Source: Streptomyces kanamyceticus | GTDB lineage: Bacteria > Actinomycetota > Actinomycetes > Streptomycetales > Streptomycetaceae | Reading direction: 5' to 3' | Assembly (NCBI RefSeq): GCF_008704495.1 | Contig: NZ_CP023699.1 | Location: 9,424,001-9,488,000, forward strand | DNA: 64,000 nucleotides | Shown: piece by piece, positions 29,135-37,716 of the stretch | Position numbering within the stretch: position 1 is the first letter of the stretch | Layout of the letters: the number at the start of each line of letters is the position of its first letter | The notes under the pieces: model-generated | The model's database searches: none | What the model was told of the DNA's origin: nothing | What the model saw: the letters and a program-made list of their open reading frames with translations, nothing else | Program-made: the position numbers and the translations under genes

Positions 29135-29140
29135 TAAGCT
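29135..29140 (+). promoter_or_regulatory. -10 box of a leaderless promoter for the Phd-like antitoxin
   Basis: TAAGCT, six bases, then ATG at 29147. There is no Shine-Dalgarno. No TTGACA-type -35 box is clear. Confidence 0.5.
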
Positions 29141-29146
29141 GGGTGC

Positions 29147-29425
29147 ATGGCCTACGAGATTCCGGTGACGCAAGCCCGGGCAGAGCTCGCCGAGCTGATC
29201 AACCGCGTCGTCTACGGCGGCGAGCGGGTCGTCGTGACCCGGCACGGCAAGCCACTCGTGGCACTGGTCTCGGCCGCCGACCTGGAGCGCCTCGAAGGGC
29301 TCGCGCAGGAGCCGGAGGAGCACACCATCAGCTCGGTCACCTCGCTCGGCAGCACGTCGTCGTCCCCCGCCGAACCGCACCGATTCGGCATCGCGGCGGA
29401 GCATCGGGGTCCGGGCGCGACCTGA
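29147..29425 (+). CDS. Phd/YefM-family antitoxin without a neighbouring toxin
   Basis: A 92-residue protein. The first 55 residues (MAYEIPVTQARAELAELINR, then VVVTRHGKPLVALVSAADLERLE) are a textbook Phd/YefM DNA-binding domain that would bind its own promoter. The C-terminal tail, Ser/Thr-rich, is where a toxin would be held. No Doc, YoeB or PIN gene follows: the next 800 bases are repeats. It may pair with an unlinked toxin or act only as a regulator. Confidence 0.85.
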   Translation: MAYEIPVTQARAELAELINRVVYGGERVVVTRHGKPLVALVSAADLERLEGLAQEPEEHTISSVTSLGSTSSSPAEPHRFGIAAEHRGPGAT

Positions 29426-29480
29426 CTGAACACCCAACTCCACTGCTAGGAGAGGGAAGTTCAGGTGCGGGGAGGGGTGC

Positions 29481-30265
29481 GCCTCGGCTAACCGGCACCG
29501 TCTCGAGCCGGACCACGGGCCGCTGGTGAGTGCCGTCCTCGCGGCAGCGTGCCGAGCAGCGCGACTGTCAGGCCGAGGGTGGCCTGCAGGGTGGGGTTGA
29601 AGGCTCGCGCGGGGGTGTGCCTCAGTTGACCGGTGCCGTCTCGGGCCGGACTGCGGGCCGCTCGGTGGCCTCCGAGGGGCATCTATCTCGCAGTAGTGCG
29701 GGCGCGCCTCAGTTGACCGGCGCTGTCTCGGGCTGGACCGCGGGCGGCTCGGTGGCCGGTGGTGAGTGCCGTCCTCGCGGCAGCGGGCCGAGCAGCACGG
29801 CGGTCAGGCCGAGGGTGGCCTACAGGGTGGGGTTGAAGGCTCGCGCGGGGGTGTGCCTCAGTTGACCGGTGCCGTCTCGGGCCGGACTGCGGGCCGCTCG
29901 GTGGCCTCCGAGGGGCGCCTTTCTCGCAGCAGCGCTGGCGCGCCTCAGCCGACTGGCGCTGTCTCGGCCCGGACCGCGGGCGGCTCGGTGGCCGCTGGTG
30001 AATGCCGTCCTCGCGGCAGCGGGCCGAGCGCTACGGCCGGCAGGCCGAGGGCGGCCCGCAGGGCGGGGCCGAATGCTTGCGCGGGGGTGGCTCAGCTGAT
30101 CCGCGCCGCCTCGGCCCAGACCGCAGGCCGCTCGGCGGCTGCCGGGGAATGCCGTCCTCGCGGCAGCGCGGGCGCGCCTCAGGTAACCCGCGCCGCCTCG
30201 GCCCGGACCGCAGGCCGCTCGGCGGCTGCCGAGGAACGCCGTCCTCGCGGCAGCGCGGGCGCGCC
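29481..30265. repeat. array of decayed tandem copies of the 3' end of the adjacent membrane-protein gene
   Basis: Eight unit starts (GCCTC-G/A-type) occur at 29481, 29619, 29706, 29855, 29942, about 30090, 30176 and 30263. Spacing after the first alternates about 87 and 148 bases, a higher-order period of about 236. The last start coincides with the stop codon of the membrane-protein gene (30266-30268). Read on the minus strand the units encode variants of that gene's last residues, for example RAEAARV followed by a stop. The array is therefore repeated 3' terminal gene sequence, not a new gene; the long frames on either strand are by-products. Confidence 0.75.
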
Positions 30266-31282
30266 TCAGCTGACCCGCGCCGCCTCGGCCCGCGCCGAGG
30301 GCTGCTCGGCGGCCGCCGGTGAACGCCGTCTCCGCAGCGCCGCGCCAAGCACCACGGCCGTCAAGCCGAGGGCGGCCCACAGAGCGAGCGTGAGGGCAGG
30401 GCCGAAGGCTCGCGCGCCGTCGAAGAAGGAGACCGAGCGCAGGAGGGAGCCGCCCGCCCCCGGCGGCAGCAACTGGCCGATGGTGCCGACCGGTTCGGGC
30501 AGCAGCTGCGGCGCGGACGTCACGCCGGAGAACGGGTTGCCGAGCAGCACCATCGACAGGGCGCCGATCCCTATCCCCACGGGTCCGAGCAGCGCGGCGA
30601 GCCCCGCGACGGTGGCGCTCACCGCGAGAGTGGACAGGCCCAACGCCCCCGCCTCCGCCCACCAGTTGCCGGTGAGCACGCCGAGCCAGCTGTGCGTGAG
30701 CGCGGCGGTGACCGCTCCCACGAACGCGGCGGCGACGACGAGGGCGACCACCGCACGGATGCCACGGAGACCGCGCAACGTCACGAGCGCCCCGGCCGCG
30801 ACCCCCGCGATCGCCAGCGGCAGCACGCTGGCCCCGAGGGCAGAGCCCCGCGGATCCGCCTCGGGCGCGGGCACCACGTCGACCGTCGGCACCGCCCTGC
30901 CTTCCGGAGCCTGACGCTGCACCGCCTGCTGAAGCAGTTGCGCGACGACGGGACTCGCGGCTGACGCGGTCAGCAGCTTCGGCCCCTGGGGCGTGGCGAC
31001 GACCGCGCCGTACACGGCCCGGTCCTCGATGGCGTCGCGGGCCGCGCCCTCATCGGCGTACCGATGGACCTCGAACGCCCCCTGCTGCCGCTGGAGTTGC
31101 TGGGTCAAAGGGCCCGCCGCCGCGGCCGGTCCCGCGACGCCGAGCGGCAGATCGCGGGGCGCCGTCCGCGCGGCGGGCCACGCGAAGGCCCAGAGCGCGA
31201 GGGCCGCGAGGACGGGGACGAGAACGGCCACCATCACGATCTGACGCGCCTGCGGGGGCGCGGTGGCGGGCGGCGTGGTCAT
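30266..31282 (-). CDS. multi-pass membrane protein (ABC-2/YhgE-like)
   Basis: A 338-residue membrane protein. One N-terminal helix (about residues 17-38, IVMVAVLVPVLAALALWAFAW) precedes an extracellular domain (about 45-165) and then five or six C-terminal helices (from ASVLPLAIAGVAAGALVTL to ALTLALWAALGLTAVVLG). This topology matches the ABC-2-type/YhgE-Pip family of export-related proteins. The start ATG 31282 has GGAGGAG upstream. It is divergent from a TetR regulator that probably represses it. Its last ~50 codons are the parent of the adjoining repeat array. Confidence 0.8.
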   Translation of the reverse strand: MTTPPATAPPQARQIVMVAVLVPVLAALALWAFAWPAARTAPRDLPLGVAGPAAAAGPLTQQLQRQQGAFEVHRYADEGAARDAIEDRAVYGAVVATPQGPKLLTASAASPVVAQLLQQAVQRQAPEGRAVPTVDVVPAPEADPRGSALGASVLPLAIAGVAAGALVTLRGLRGIRAVVALVVAAAFVGAVTAALTHSWLGVLTGNWWAEAGALGLSTLAVSATVAGLAALLGPVGIGIGALSMVLLGNPFSGVTSAPQLLPEPVGTIGQLLPPGAGGSLLRSVSFFDGARAFGPALTLALWAALGLTAVVLGAALRRRRSPAAAEQPSARAEAARVS

Positions 31283-31343
31283 GGGGTGCTCCTCCGCGAA
31301 AGGGTCGCCCGGCGACGAATGGTCCCGGGCCGCCGTGCGAAGC

Positions 31344-31455
31344 GACTGAACCTGCGAGGCGACTGAACCGGCAAAGAGAATGAACCTTCGTTTTACGCCA
31401 TTCACTCTCCCGGGGCGGCGGCTCGCTTGTCAAGAATGAATGTTCGTTTTACGTT
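31344..31455. promoter_or_regulatory. TetR operators and leaderless promoter in the divergent control region
   Basis: Two 20-base sites with the pattern GAATGAA-NN-TTCGTTTTACG lie at 31378-31397 and 31434-31453; the core AA-GAA-NN-TTC-TT is an inverted repeat. The second fills the spacer of a promoter, TTGTCA (31427-31432)-N17-TACGTT (31450-31455), which is six bases before the TetR ATG. Further copies of the half-element GACTGAACC at 31344 and 31361 continue with a 17-base period toward the membrane-protein gene. Confidence 0.7.
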
Positions 31456-31461
31456 GAGCCC

Positions 31462-32082
31462 ATGGCCCGGGTATCCCAAGAGCACCTCGACGCGCGACGT
31501 CGACAGATCCTCGACGGCGCGGCGCTCTGCTTCGCGCGCAACGGCTTCCACGCCACGTCGATGCAGGACGTGCTGAAGGAGGTGGGCCTCTCGGCGGGCG
31601 CGGTCTACCGCTACTTCCGCGGCAAGGAGGAGCTGATCGAGGCGATCGTCGCCGAGGTGCTCGACGACATCCGGGGCGTCTTCGAGGCGGCCGCCGAGCA
31701 GAGTCCGCCGCCCCCTCCGCACGAGCTGGTCGGCGAGGTCCTCGGCAACGTCCTCGACCTCAAGCCGGGTCTCGCGGACGGCGCCAAGTCGTACTACCCG
31801 CGGCTGATGATCCAGGTGTGGACGGAGACGCTCCGCAACGACGACCTGTCGGGCCTCATCCGCGAGGGGTACATCGGGGTGCGGGCCGCGTGGGTGCGGG
31901 TCGTCGAGGGGTACCAGGAGGCCGGAATGATGTCCTCCGACGTACCCGCCGACCATGTCGCGCGGACCATGATCGCCGTGGCTCAGGGCTTCGCCGCCCA
32001 GTATGCCCTGTTCGACGACGTCGCCGTCGACATGCTGCAGAACGGCCTGCGAGGGCTGGTGAGTATGGATCTCCCCAGCTGA
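31462..32082 (+). CDS. TetR-family transcriptional regulator
   Basis: A 206-residue TetR repressor. The helix-turn-helix is residues 12-58 (RRQILDGAALCFARNGFHAT, then VGLSAGAVYRYFRGKEELIEA). The C-terminal ligand domain shows no recognisable effector signature. It starts at ATG 31462 without Shine-Dalgarno, directly after a TTGTCA-N17-TACGTT-N6 leaderless promoter that contains an operator, so it should repress itself and the divergent membrane-protein gene. Confidence 0.9.
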   Translation: MARVSQEHLDARRRQILDGAALCFARNGFHATSMQDVLKEVGLSAGAVYRYFRGKEELIEAIVAEVLDDIRGVFEAAAEQSPPPPPHELVGEVLGNVLDLKPGLADGAKSYYPRLMIQVWTETLRNDDLSGLIREGYIGVRAAWVRVVEGYQEAGMMSSDVPADHVARTMIAVAQGFAAQYALFDDVAVDMLQNGLRGLVSMDLPS

Positions 32083-32107
32083 TAGTCATGAGCCGGTCAA
32101 TGGCTGG

Positions 32108-32123
32108 TTAACCTCGTTGAAAC
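32108..32123 (+). promoter_or_regulatory. candidate GlnR box upstream of the urease operon
   Basis: TTAAC, six bases, GAAAC fits the GlnR half-site pair (GTnAC-N6-GAAAC) at all but the first base. A weaker GTTAC follows at 32203-32207. GlnR is known to control ureA in S. coelicolor, so nitrogen-dependent control is plausible; the site itself is inferred by eye. Confidence 0.45.
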
Positions 32124-32280
32124 TCCTCCCAACTACCCTCCCATGCCACGCCACCAGCGGATTTCGTAGCCAGGGTGCGTAGATCATGCGCACTCGCTGT
32201 GTGTTACATCTATATCTGTCGCGGTGGCCGCGGCAGCCGGACCCCGCACGGTTCGGAGCTAGGACTGTGAGGTGGGACGC

Positions 32281-32583
<303 letters not shown>

Positions 32584-32599
32584 CGGGGGACCGCGCCTC

Positions 32600-32947
32600 A
32601 TGCATGCCGCAGCGCACGCTGTCACGGGTCGGGGAACGATCCCCGGCGAGATCCTCTTCGCCGACGACCCCGTCTCCTTCAACGAGGGCCGCGAGGTCAC
32701 CCGCCTCACGGTCCTCAATGCCGCCGACCGCCCCGTCCAGGTCGGCTCCCACTACCACTTCGCCGAGGCCAACCCGGGTCTGGACTTCGACCGCGGCGCC
32801 GCGCACGGAAAGCGGCTGAACATCGCCGCGGGAACCGCCGTGCGCTTCGAGCCCGGAATTCCCGTTGACGTCGAACTCGTTCCGCTGGCCGGCAAGCGCA
32901 TCGTGCCCGGTCTACGCGGAGAGACCGGAGGTGCCCTCGATGCCTGA
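32600..32947 (+). CDS. ureB: urease subunit beta
   Basis: A 115-residue urease beta chain with the signature [37 protein letters not shown] and [12 protein letters not shown]. It begins 16 bases after ureA and overlaps ureC by eight bases. The C-terminus, [12 protein letters not shown], is shaped by this overlap. Confidence 0.96.
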   Translation: MHAAAHAVTGRGTIPGEILFADDPVSFNEGREVTRLTVLNAADRPVQVGSHYHFAEANPGLDFDRGAAHGKRLNIAAGTAVRFEPGIPVDVELVPLAGKRIVPGLRGETGGALDA

Positions 32948-34661
32948 GCTGTCCCGTGCCGCGTACGCCGATCTGTTCGGCCCCACCACCGGCGACCGCA
33001 TCCGGCTCGCCGACACGGATCTGCTGATCGAGATCGAGGAGGACCGCTCCGGCGGGCCGGGACGCTCCGGCGACGAGTCGGTGTTCGGCGGCGGCAAGGT
33101 GATCCGCGAGTCGATGGGCCAGTCGCGGACGACCCGTGCCGAAGGCGCCCCCGACACCGTCATCACCGGCGCCGTGACCATCGACCACTGGGGCATCGTC
33201 AAGGCTGACATCGGTGTCAGGGACGGCCGCATCACCGGCATCGGCAAGTCCGGCAACCCCGACACGATGGACGGTGTCCACCCCGAGCTCGTCATCGGCC
33301 CGGAGACCGAGATCATCGCGGGCAACGGCAAGATCCTCACCGCGGGCGGCATCGACACCCACATCCACTTCATCTCGCCGACCATCGTCGACGAGGCCCT
33401 CGCCTCCGGCGTGACCACGCTCTTCGGCGGCGGCACGGGCCCTGCCGAGGGCAGCAAGGCGACCACCATCACGCCCGGCGCCTGGCACCTGGCCCGGATG
33501 TTCGCCGCGCTGGAATCCAGCCCGGTCAACATCGGCTTCCTCGGCAAGGGCAACACCGTCAACGCCGAGTCCATGCACGCCCAACTCCGCGCGGGCGCCG
33601 TCAGCTTCAAGATCCACGAGGACTGGGGCGCGACCCCCGCCACCATCGACGCCTGTCTGAACGTCTGCGAGGAGACCGGCGCCCAGCTCGCCGTCCACAC
33701 GGACACCCTCAACGAGGCGGGCTTCGTCGACGCCACCTTCGATGCCGTGGCGGGCCGCACCCTGCACGCCTTCCACGTCGAGGGCGCGGGCGGCGGCCAC
33801 GCCCCCGACATGATCACGGCCGTCTCGCTGCCGAACATGCTGCCGAGCTCCACCAACCCGACCCGGCCGCACACCGTCAACACCGTCGAGGAACACCTCG
33901 ACATGCTGATGGTCTGTCACCACCTCAACCCGGCCGTCCCGGAGGACCTCGCCTTCGCCGAGTCCCGCATCCGGCCCACGACCATCGGGGCGGAGGACAT
34001 CCTGCACGACATCGGCGCCATCTCGATCATGTCGTCGGACTCCCAGGCCATGGGACGCATCGGTGAAGTGATCATGCGTACGTGGCAGACCGCGCACGTG
34101 ATGAAGCGGCGCCGGGGCTACCTGCCCGGAGACATACGCGCCGACAACCACCGCGCACGTCGCTATGTCGCCAAGTATACGATCAACGCGGCCGTCGCCC
34201 AGGGCATCGACCACGAGCTGGGCTCGGTGGAGTCCGGCAAGCTCGCCGACCTGGTCCTGTGGGAACCGGCGTTCTTCGGCGTCAAGCCGCAGGTGGTCCT
34301 CAAGGGCGGCCAGATCGCGTACGCGCAGATGGGCGACGCCAACGCGTCGATCCCGACCCCGCAGCCGATCCTGCCGCGCCGCATGTACGGCGCGCACGGC
34401 AGGGCCCCCGCGCTCAACTCGATCAACTTCGTCACCCAGTCGGCCCTCGACGACGGACTGCCCGAACGCCTCGGCCTGGACAAGCAGTTCACCGCGATCC
34501 GTTCGACGCGCGGCCGCTCGAAGGCGGACATGTACGAGAACGACGCGCTGCCCCGGGTCGAGGTCGCCCCCGACAGCTTCGCCGTCACCATCGACGGCGA
34601 GCTCGTCGAACCGTCGCCCGCCGCGGAACTGCCGCTCGCGCAGCGGTACTTCCTCTTCTGA
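32940..34661 (+). CDS. ureC: urease subunit alpha
   Basis: The 573-residue catalytic subunit. Nickel ligands are visible as H141 and H143 in the HIHF motif and carbamylated K224 in [11 protein letters not shown], with the histidine-rich flap MVCHHLNP and [12 protein letters not shown]. The start is ATG 32940 ([19 protein letters not shown]), overlapping ureB by eight bases. Length matches the family, so the enzyme should be intact. Confidence 0.97.
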   Translation: MPELSRAAYADLFGPTTGDRIRLADTDLLIEIEEDRSGGPGRSGDESVFGGGKVIRESMGQSRTTRAEGAPDTVITGAVTIDHWGIVKADIGVRDGRITGIGKSGNPDTMDGVHPELVIGPETEIIAGNGKILTAGGIDTHIHFISPTIVDEALASGVTTLFGGGTGPAEGSKATTITPGAWHLARMFAALESSPVNIGFLGKGNTVNAESMHAQLRAGAVSFKIHEDWGATPATIDACLNVCEETGAQLAVHTDTLNEAGFVDATFDAVAGRTLHAFHVEGAGGGHAPDMITAVSLPNMLPSSTNPTRPHTVNTVEEHLDMLMVCHHLNPAVPEDLAFAESRIRPTTIGAEDILHDIGAISIMSSDSQAMGRIGEVIMRTWQTAHVMKRRRGYLPGDIRADNHRARRYVAKYTINAAVAQGIDHELGSVESGKLADLVLWEPAFFGVKPQVVLKGGQIAYAQMGDANASIPTPQPILPRRMYGAHGRAPALNSINFVTQSALDDGLPERLGLDKQFTAIRSTRGRSKADMYENDALPRVEVAPDSFAVTIDGELVEPSPAAELPLAQRYFLF

Positions 34662-34713
34662 CGGCTTCGACCACCGAGGTTTCGACGGTCTCAACTCACC
34701 TGGCGACGATCAC

Positions 34714-35388
34714 ATGTCACGAGCAGCACTTCTCGTCCTGGCCGACGGACGTTTCCCCGCCGGCGGGCACGCCCACTCCGGCGGGGCCGAAGAGGCCGTC
34801 AAGACGGGCCGCGTCACCGGCGCCGCGAGCCTGGAGTCCTTCTGCCGGGGCCGGTTGCACACCACCGGCCTGGTGACGGCCGCCCTCGCGGCGGCCGCCG
34901 CCCTCGGCGTCGATCCGGTGGACCTGGACGTGGCGGCGGACGCCCGTACGCCGTCCCTGGCGCTGCGCATCGCCGCGCGGCGCCTGGGGCGGCAGATGAT
35001 GCGGGCCGCCCGGGCCACCTGGCCGGACCCGGAACTCGACGCGCTGGCACGGCGGTTCCCCAAGGGCGCGCATCAGCCCGTCGTGCTCGGCCTCACCGCC
35101 CGCGCGGCCGGGCTCGGCCCCGAGGACGCGGCGTACTGCTCGGCGTACGAAGGGATCAGCGGGCCCGCGACCGCGACGGTGCGGCTGCTGAGCCTCGATC
35201 CCTTCGACGCCACGGCGGTCCTTGCCCGGCTCGCCCCGGACGTCGACCGCGTGGTGCGCCAGGCGGTCGACGCGGCGGCGCGTGTGCTGGACGACGGCGT
35301 CGGCGCGTTGCCCGCGGGGTCGGCGCCGCTTCTGGAGATCGGGGCGGAGGCGCATGCCGCTTGGCCTGTGCGGTTGTTCGCCTCCTAG
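34714..35388 (+). CDS. ureF: urease accessory protein UreF
   Basis: A 224-residue helical protein that, with UreD and UreG, delivers nickel to the apo-urease. The start MSRAALLVLADGRFPAGGHAHSGG contains the conserved DxRFPxGGxxHSxG motif, and the middle has YCSAYEGISGPATATVRLLSLDP. It begins 52 bases after ureC. Confidence 0.92.
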   Translation: MSRAALLVLADGRFPAGGHAHSGGAEEAVKTGRVTGAASLESFCRGRLHTTGLVTAALAAAAALGVDPVDLDVAADARTPSLALRIAARRLGRQMMRAARATWPDPELDALARRFPKGAHQPVVLGLTARAAGLGPEDAAYCSAYEGISGPATATVRLLSLDPFDATAVLARLAPDVDRVVRQAVDAAARVLDDGVGALPAGSAPLLEIGAEAHAAWPVRLFAS

Positions 35389-35457
35389 CTGGCTTGGCTG
35401 ATGTCGCGGGGCTGTGCCCCGGACCCCCTTTCGGCCTGAACGGCCTCGTCCTCAAAC

Positions 35458-35538
35458 GCCGGACGGGCTGAAAACCCTCTCCGTGCCGGACGGGCTGGAG
35501 ACCCTCTCCGCGCCGGATGGGCTGAAAACCCCGTCCGA
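35458..35538. repeat. three-copy 27-bp tandem repeat within a Streptomyces-type intergenic repetitive element
   Basis: The ureF-ureG spacer (35389-35569) starts with a hairpin GGGGC-TGT-GCCCC and continues CCTCAAACGCCGGACGGGCTG, wording I know from the repetitive intergenic element common in Streptomyces genomes. Its terminal part is repeated as 27-base units at 35458, 35485 and 35512. Units 1 and 2 are nearly identical; unit 3 is diverged. Confidence 0.65.
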
Positions 35539-35569
35539 TCCCTACTCACTGAAATCTGGAGCCGTAACC

Positions 35570-36249
<680 letters not shown>

Positions 36250-36253
<4 letters not shown>

Positions 36254-37047
36254 CGGTCGACCTCGCCCCCCGGGGCGTCACCCGAACGGGCGGCGGCGCG
36301 GGCGTCCGCGGCACCGCCCGTGTGGAGGCCCGCGCCGACGGGCGTGGCGGCACCGCGCTGCCGGTGCTCGACGGCGAGGGCCCGCTCGCGCTGCGCCGCA
36401 CCCGGTCGACCGGGTCCGGGGCGCACATCACGCTCGTCGGCGCGATGAGCGGTCCCCTGGGCGGCGACCGCCTGACCGTCGACGCCACCGTGCGCGCGGG
36501 CGCCGCGCTGCACATCGGCTCCGCGGCGGCCACCATCGCGCTGCCGGGCCAGAACGGCGACTTCGCGCGCTACGACGTACGGCTGACCGTCGAGGACGGC
36601 GCGGAACTGCACTGGCTGCCCGAGCAGTTGATCTCGGTCCGCGACAGCGACCTGCGCGTCACCACCCGCGCCGACCTCGCCCCGGGCGCCCGCCTCGTGC
36701 TGCGCGAGGAACAGGTCCTGGGCCGGGTGGCCGAGGCGCAGGGGCGCCTCACCAGCCGCCTCACGGTGTACCGCGCGGGCAGCCCCCTGCTCGACCAGGA
36801 ACTGTCCTGCGGGCCAGGCGCCCTCGCGGGCTGGGACGGCCCCGCCGTCCTCGCGGGGAACCGGGCGGTCGGGCAACTGGTCGTCGTACGGCCGGAGTTC
36901 GCCGAGGACATGCCCGGGCCCGCGCCACTGGGGGAGTGGGCCGCGCTCACTCCACTGGCGGGCCCCGCGGTCCTGGTCACCGCTGTGGCGCCGGACGCGC
37001 TGCGGGTGCGCAGGGCCCTGGACGAGGCGCTGAACACCCTGGGCTGA
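36250..37047 (+). CDS. ureD: urease accessory protein UreD
   Basis: A 265-residue UreD/UreH protein ([58 protein letters not shown]), the scaffold for the UreF-UreG complex. I chose GTG 36250, which overlaps the ureG stop by four bases (GTGA); an in-frame GTG at 36235 would add five residues. Last gene of the urease operon. Confidence 0.92.
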
Positions 37048-37056
37048 CAGACCGTT

Positions 37057-37698
37057 TTAGTTCTCCCTTCGCTGGAGCACGACGTACCGAGCCGCCCAGT
37101 CCGTCACGCCCCGCTGTCGGCCGAAATCGGAGATCCGGTGGTCGAGCACGGTGAACCAGGTGGTCACCGCGGTGCGGAAGGTCTCCTCCGTGGTCCAGGA
37201 CGGTCCGCTGGACTGGTGCAGGGCGTCCTCCTCGGTGAGCGCGGCGGCTCCGACGTGTATCCACAGTCCGCCGGGGCGGCACATCCGGGCCATCGCCGCG
37301 GCGAACGTCCGGCGCTCACGGTGGGTGGGGCAGGTGTGCAGTACGCCACGGTCGAGGACCACGGGGAACGGGTCCAGGGGCGGGTGAGCGGTGACGTCGA
37401 GTACCTCGTAGCGCACGGCCGCATCGGCCGGTGTGCGGCGCCGGGCCTCGGCGATCGCCCGGGGCGAGAAGTCGCAGGCCGTCACCGTGTAGGAGCGGTC
37501 GGCGAGCCACCGCGCGGTGGTGCCGAGCCCGCAGCCGACATCCAGTACGTGGGTCGGCGGCGGAGCGTGCTCGGTGAGGAGTTCACCGAGCAGTGGTGGC
37601 GGCTCCTCGTCCCATCCAGGGGTCGTGGAGTCGTACGTGTGGTCCCATTCAGCCGCGTTGAGGGAGCGCAGCGGCCCGGTGGCTTCGCCTTGAGACAT
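37057..37698 (-). CDS. class I SAM methyltransferase of the RiPP island
   Basis: A 213-residue methyltransferase with motif I VLDVGCGLGTTARWLADR, post-I acidic residue in TACDFSPRAIAEA, and motif III PGGLWIHVGAA. It is the last gene of the four-gene minus-strand island, 18 bases after the radical SAM gene, with AAGGACC before the ATG. It could methylate the peptide (N- or O-terminus, or side chain). It ends nine bases after the convergent ureD gene. Confidence 0.85.
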   Translation of the reverse strand: MSQGEATGPLRSLNAAEWDHTYDSTTPGWDEEPPPLLGELLTEHAPPPTHVLDVGCGLGTTARWLADRSYTVTACDFSPRAIAEARRRTPADAAVRYEVLDVTAHPPLDPFPVVLDRGVLHTCPTHRERRTFAAAMARMCRPGGLWIHVGAAALTEEDALHQSSGPSWTTEETFRTAVTTWFTVLDHRISDFGRQRGVTDWAARYVVLQRREN

Positions 37699-37716
37699 GG
37701 TCCTTGATCCCTTCCG

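Noticed and set aside
29481..30265. CRISPR array
   Set aside because: Repeats are long, degenerate and contiguous without unique spacers, and they match the 3' end of the adjoining gene. No cas genes are present.
29766..30914. A repeat-rich plus-strand protein of 382 residues
   Set aside because: It is the antisense reading of the repeat array and of the membrane-protein gene, with no ribosome site.
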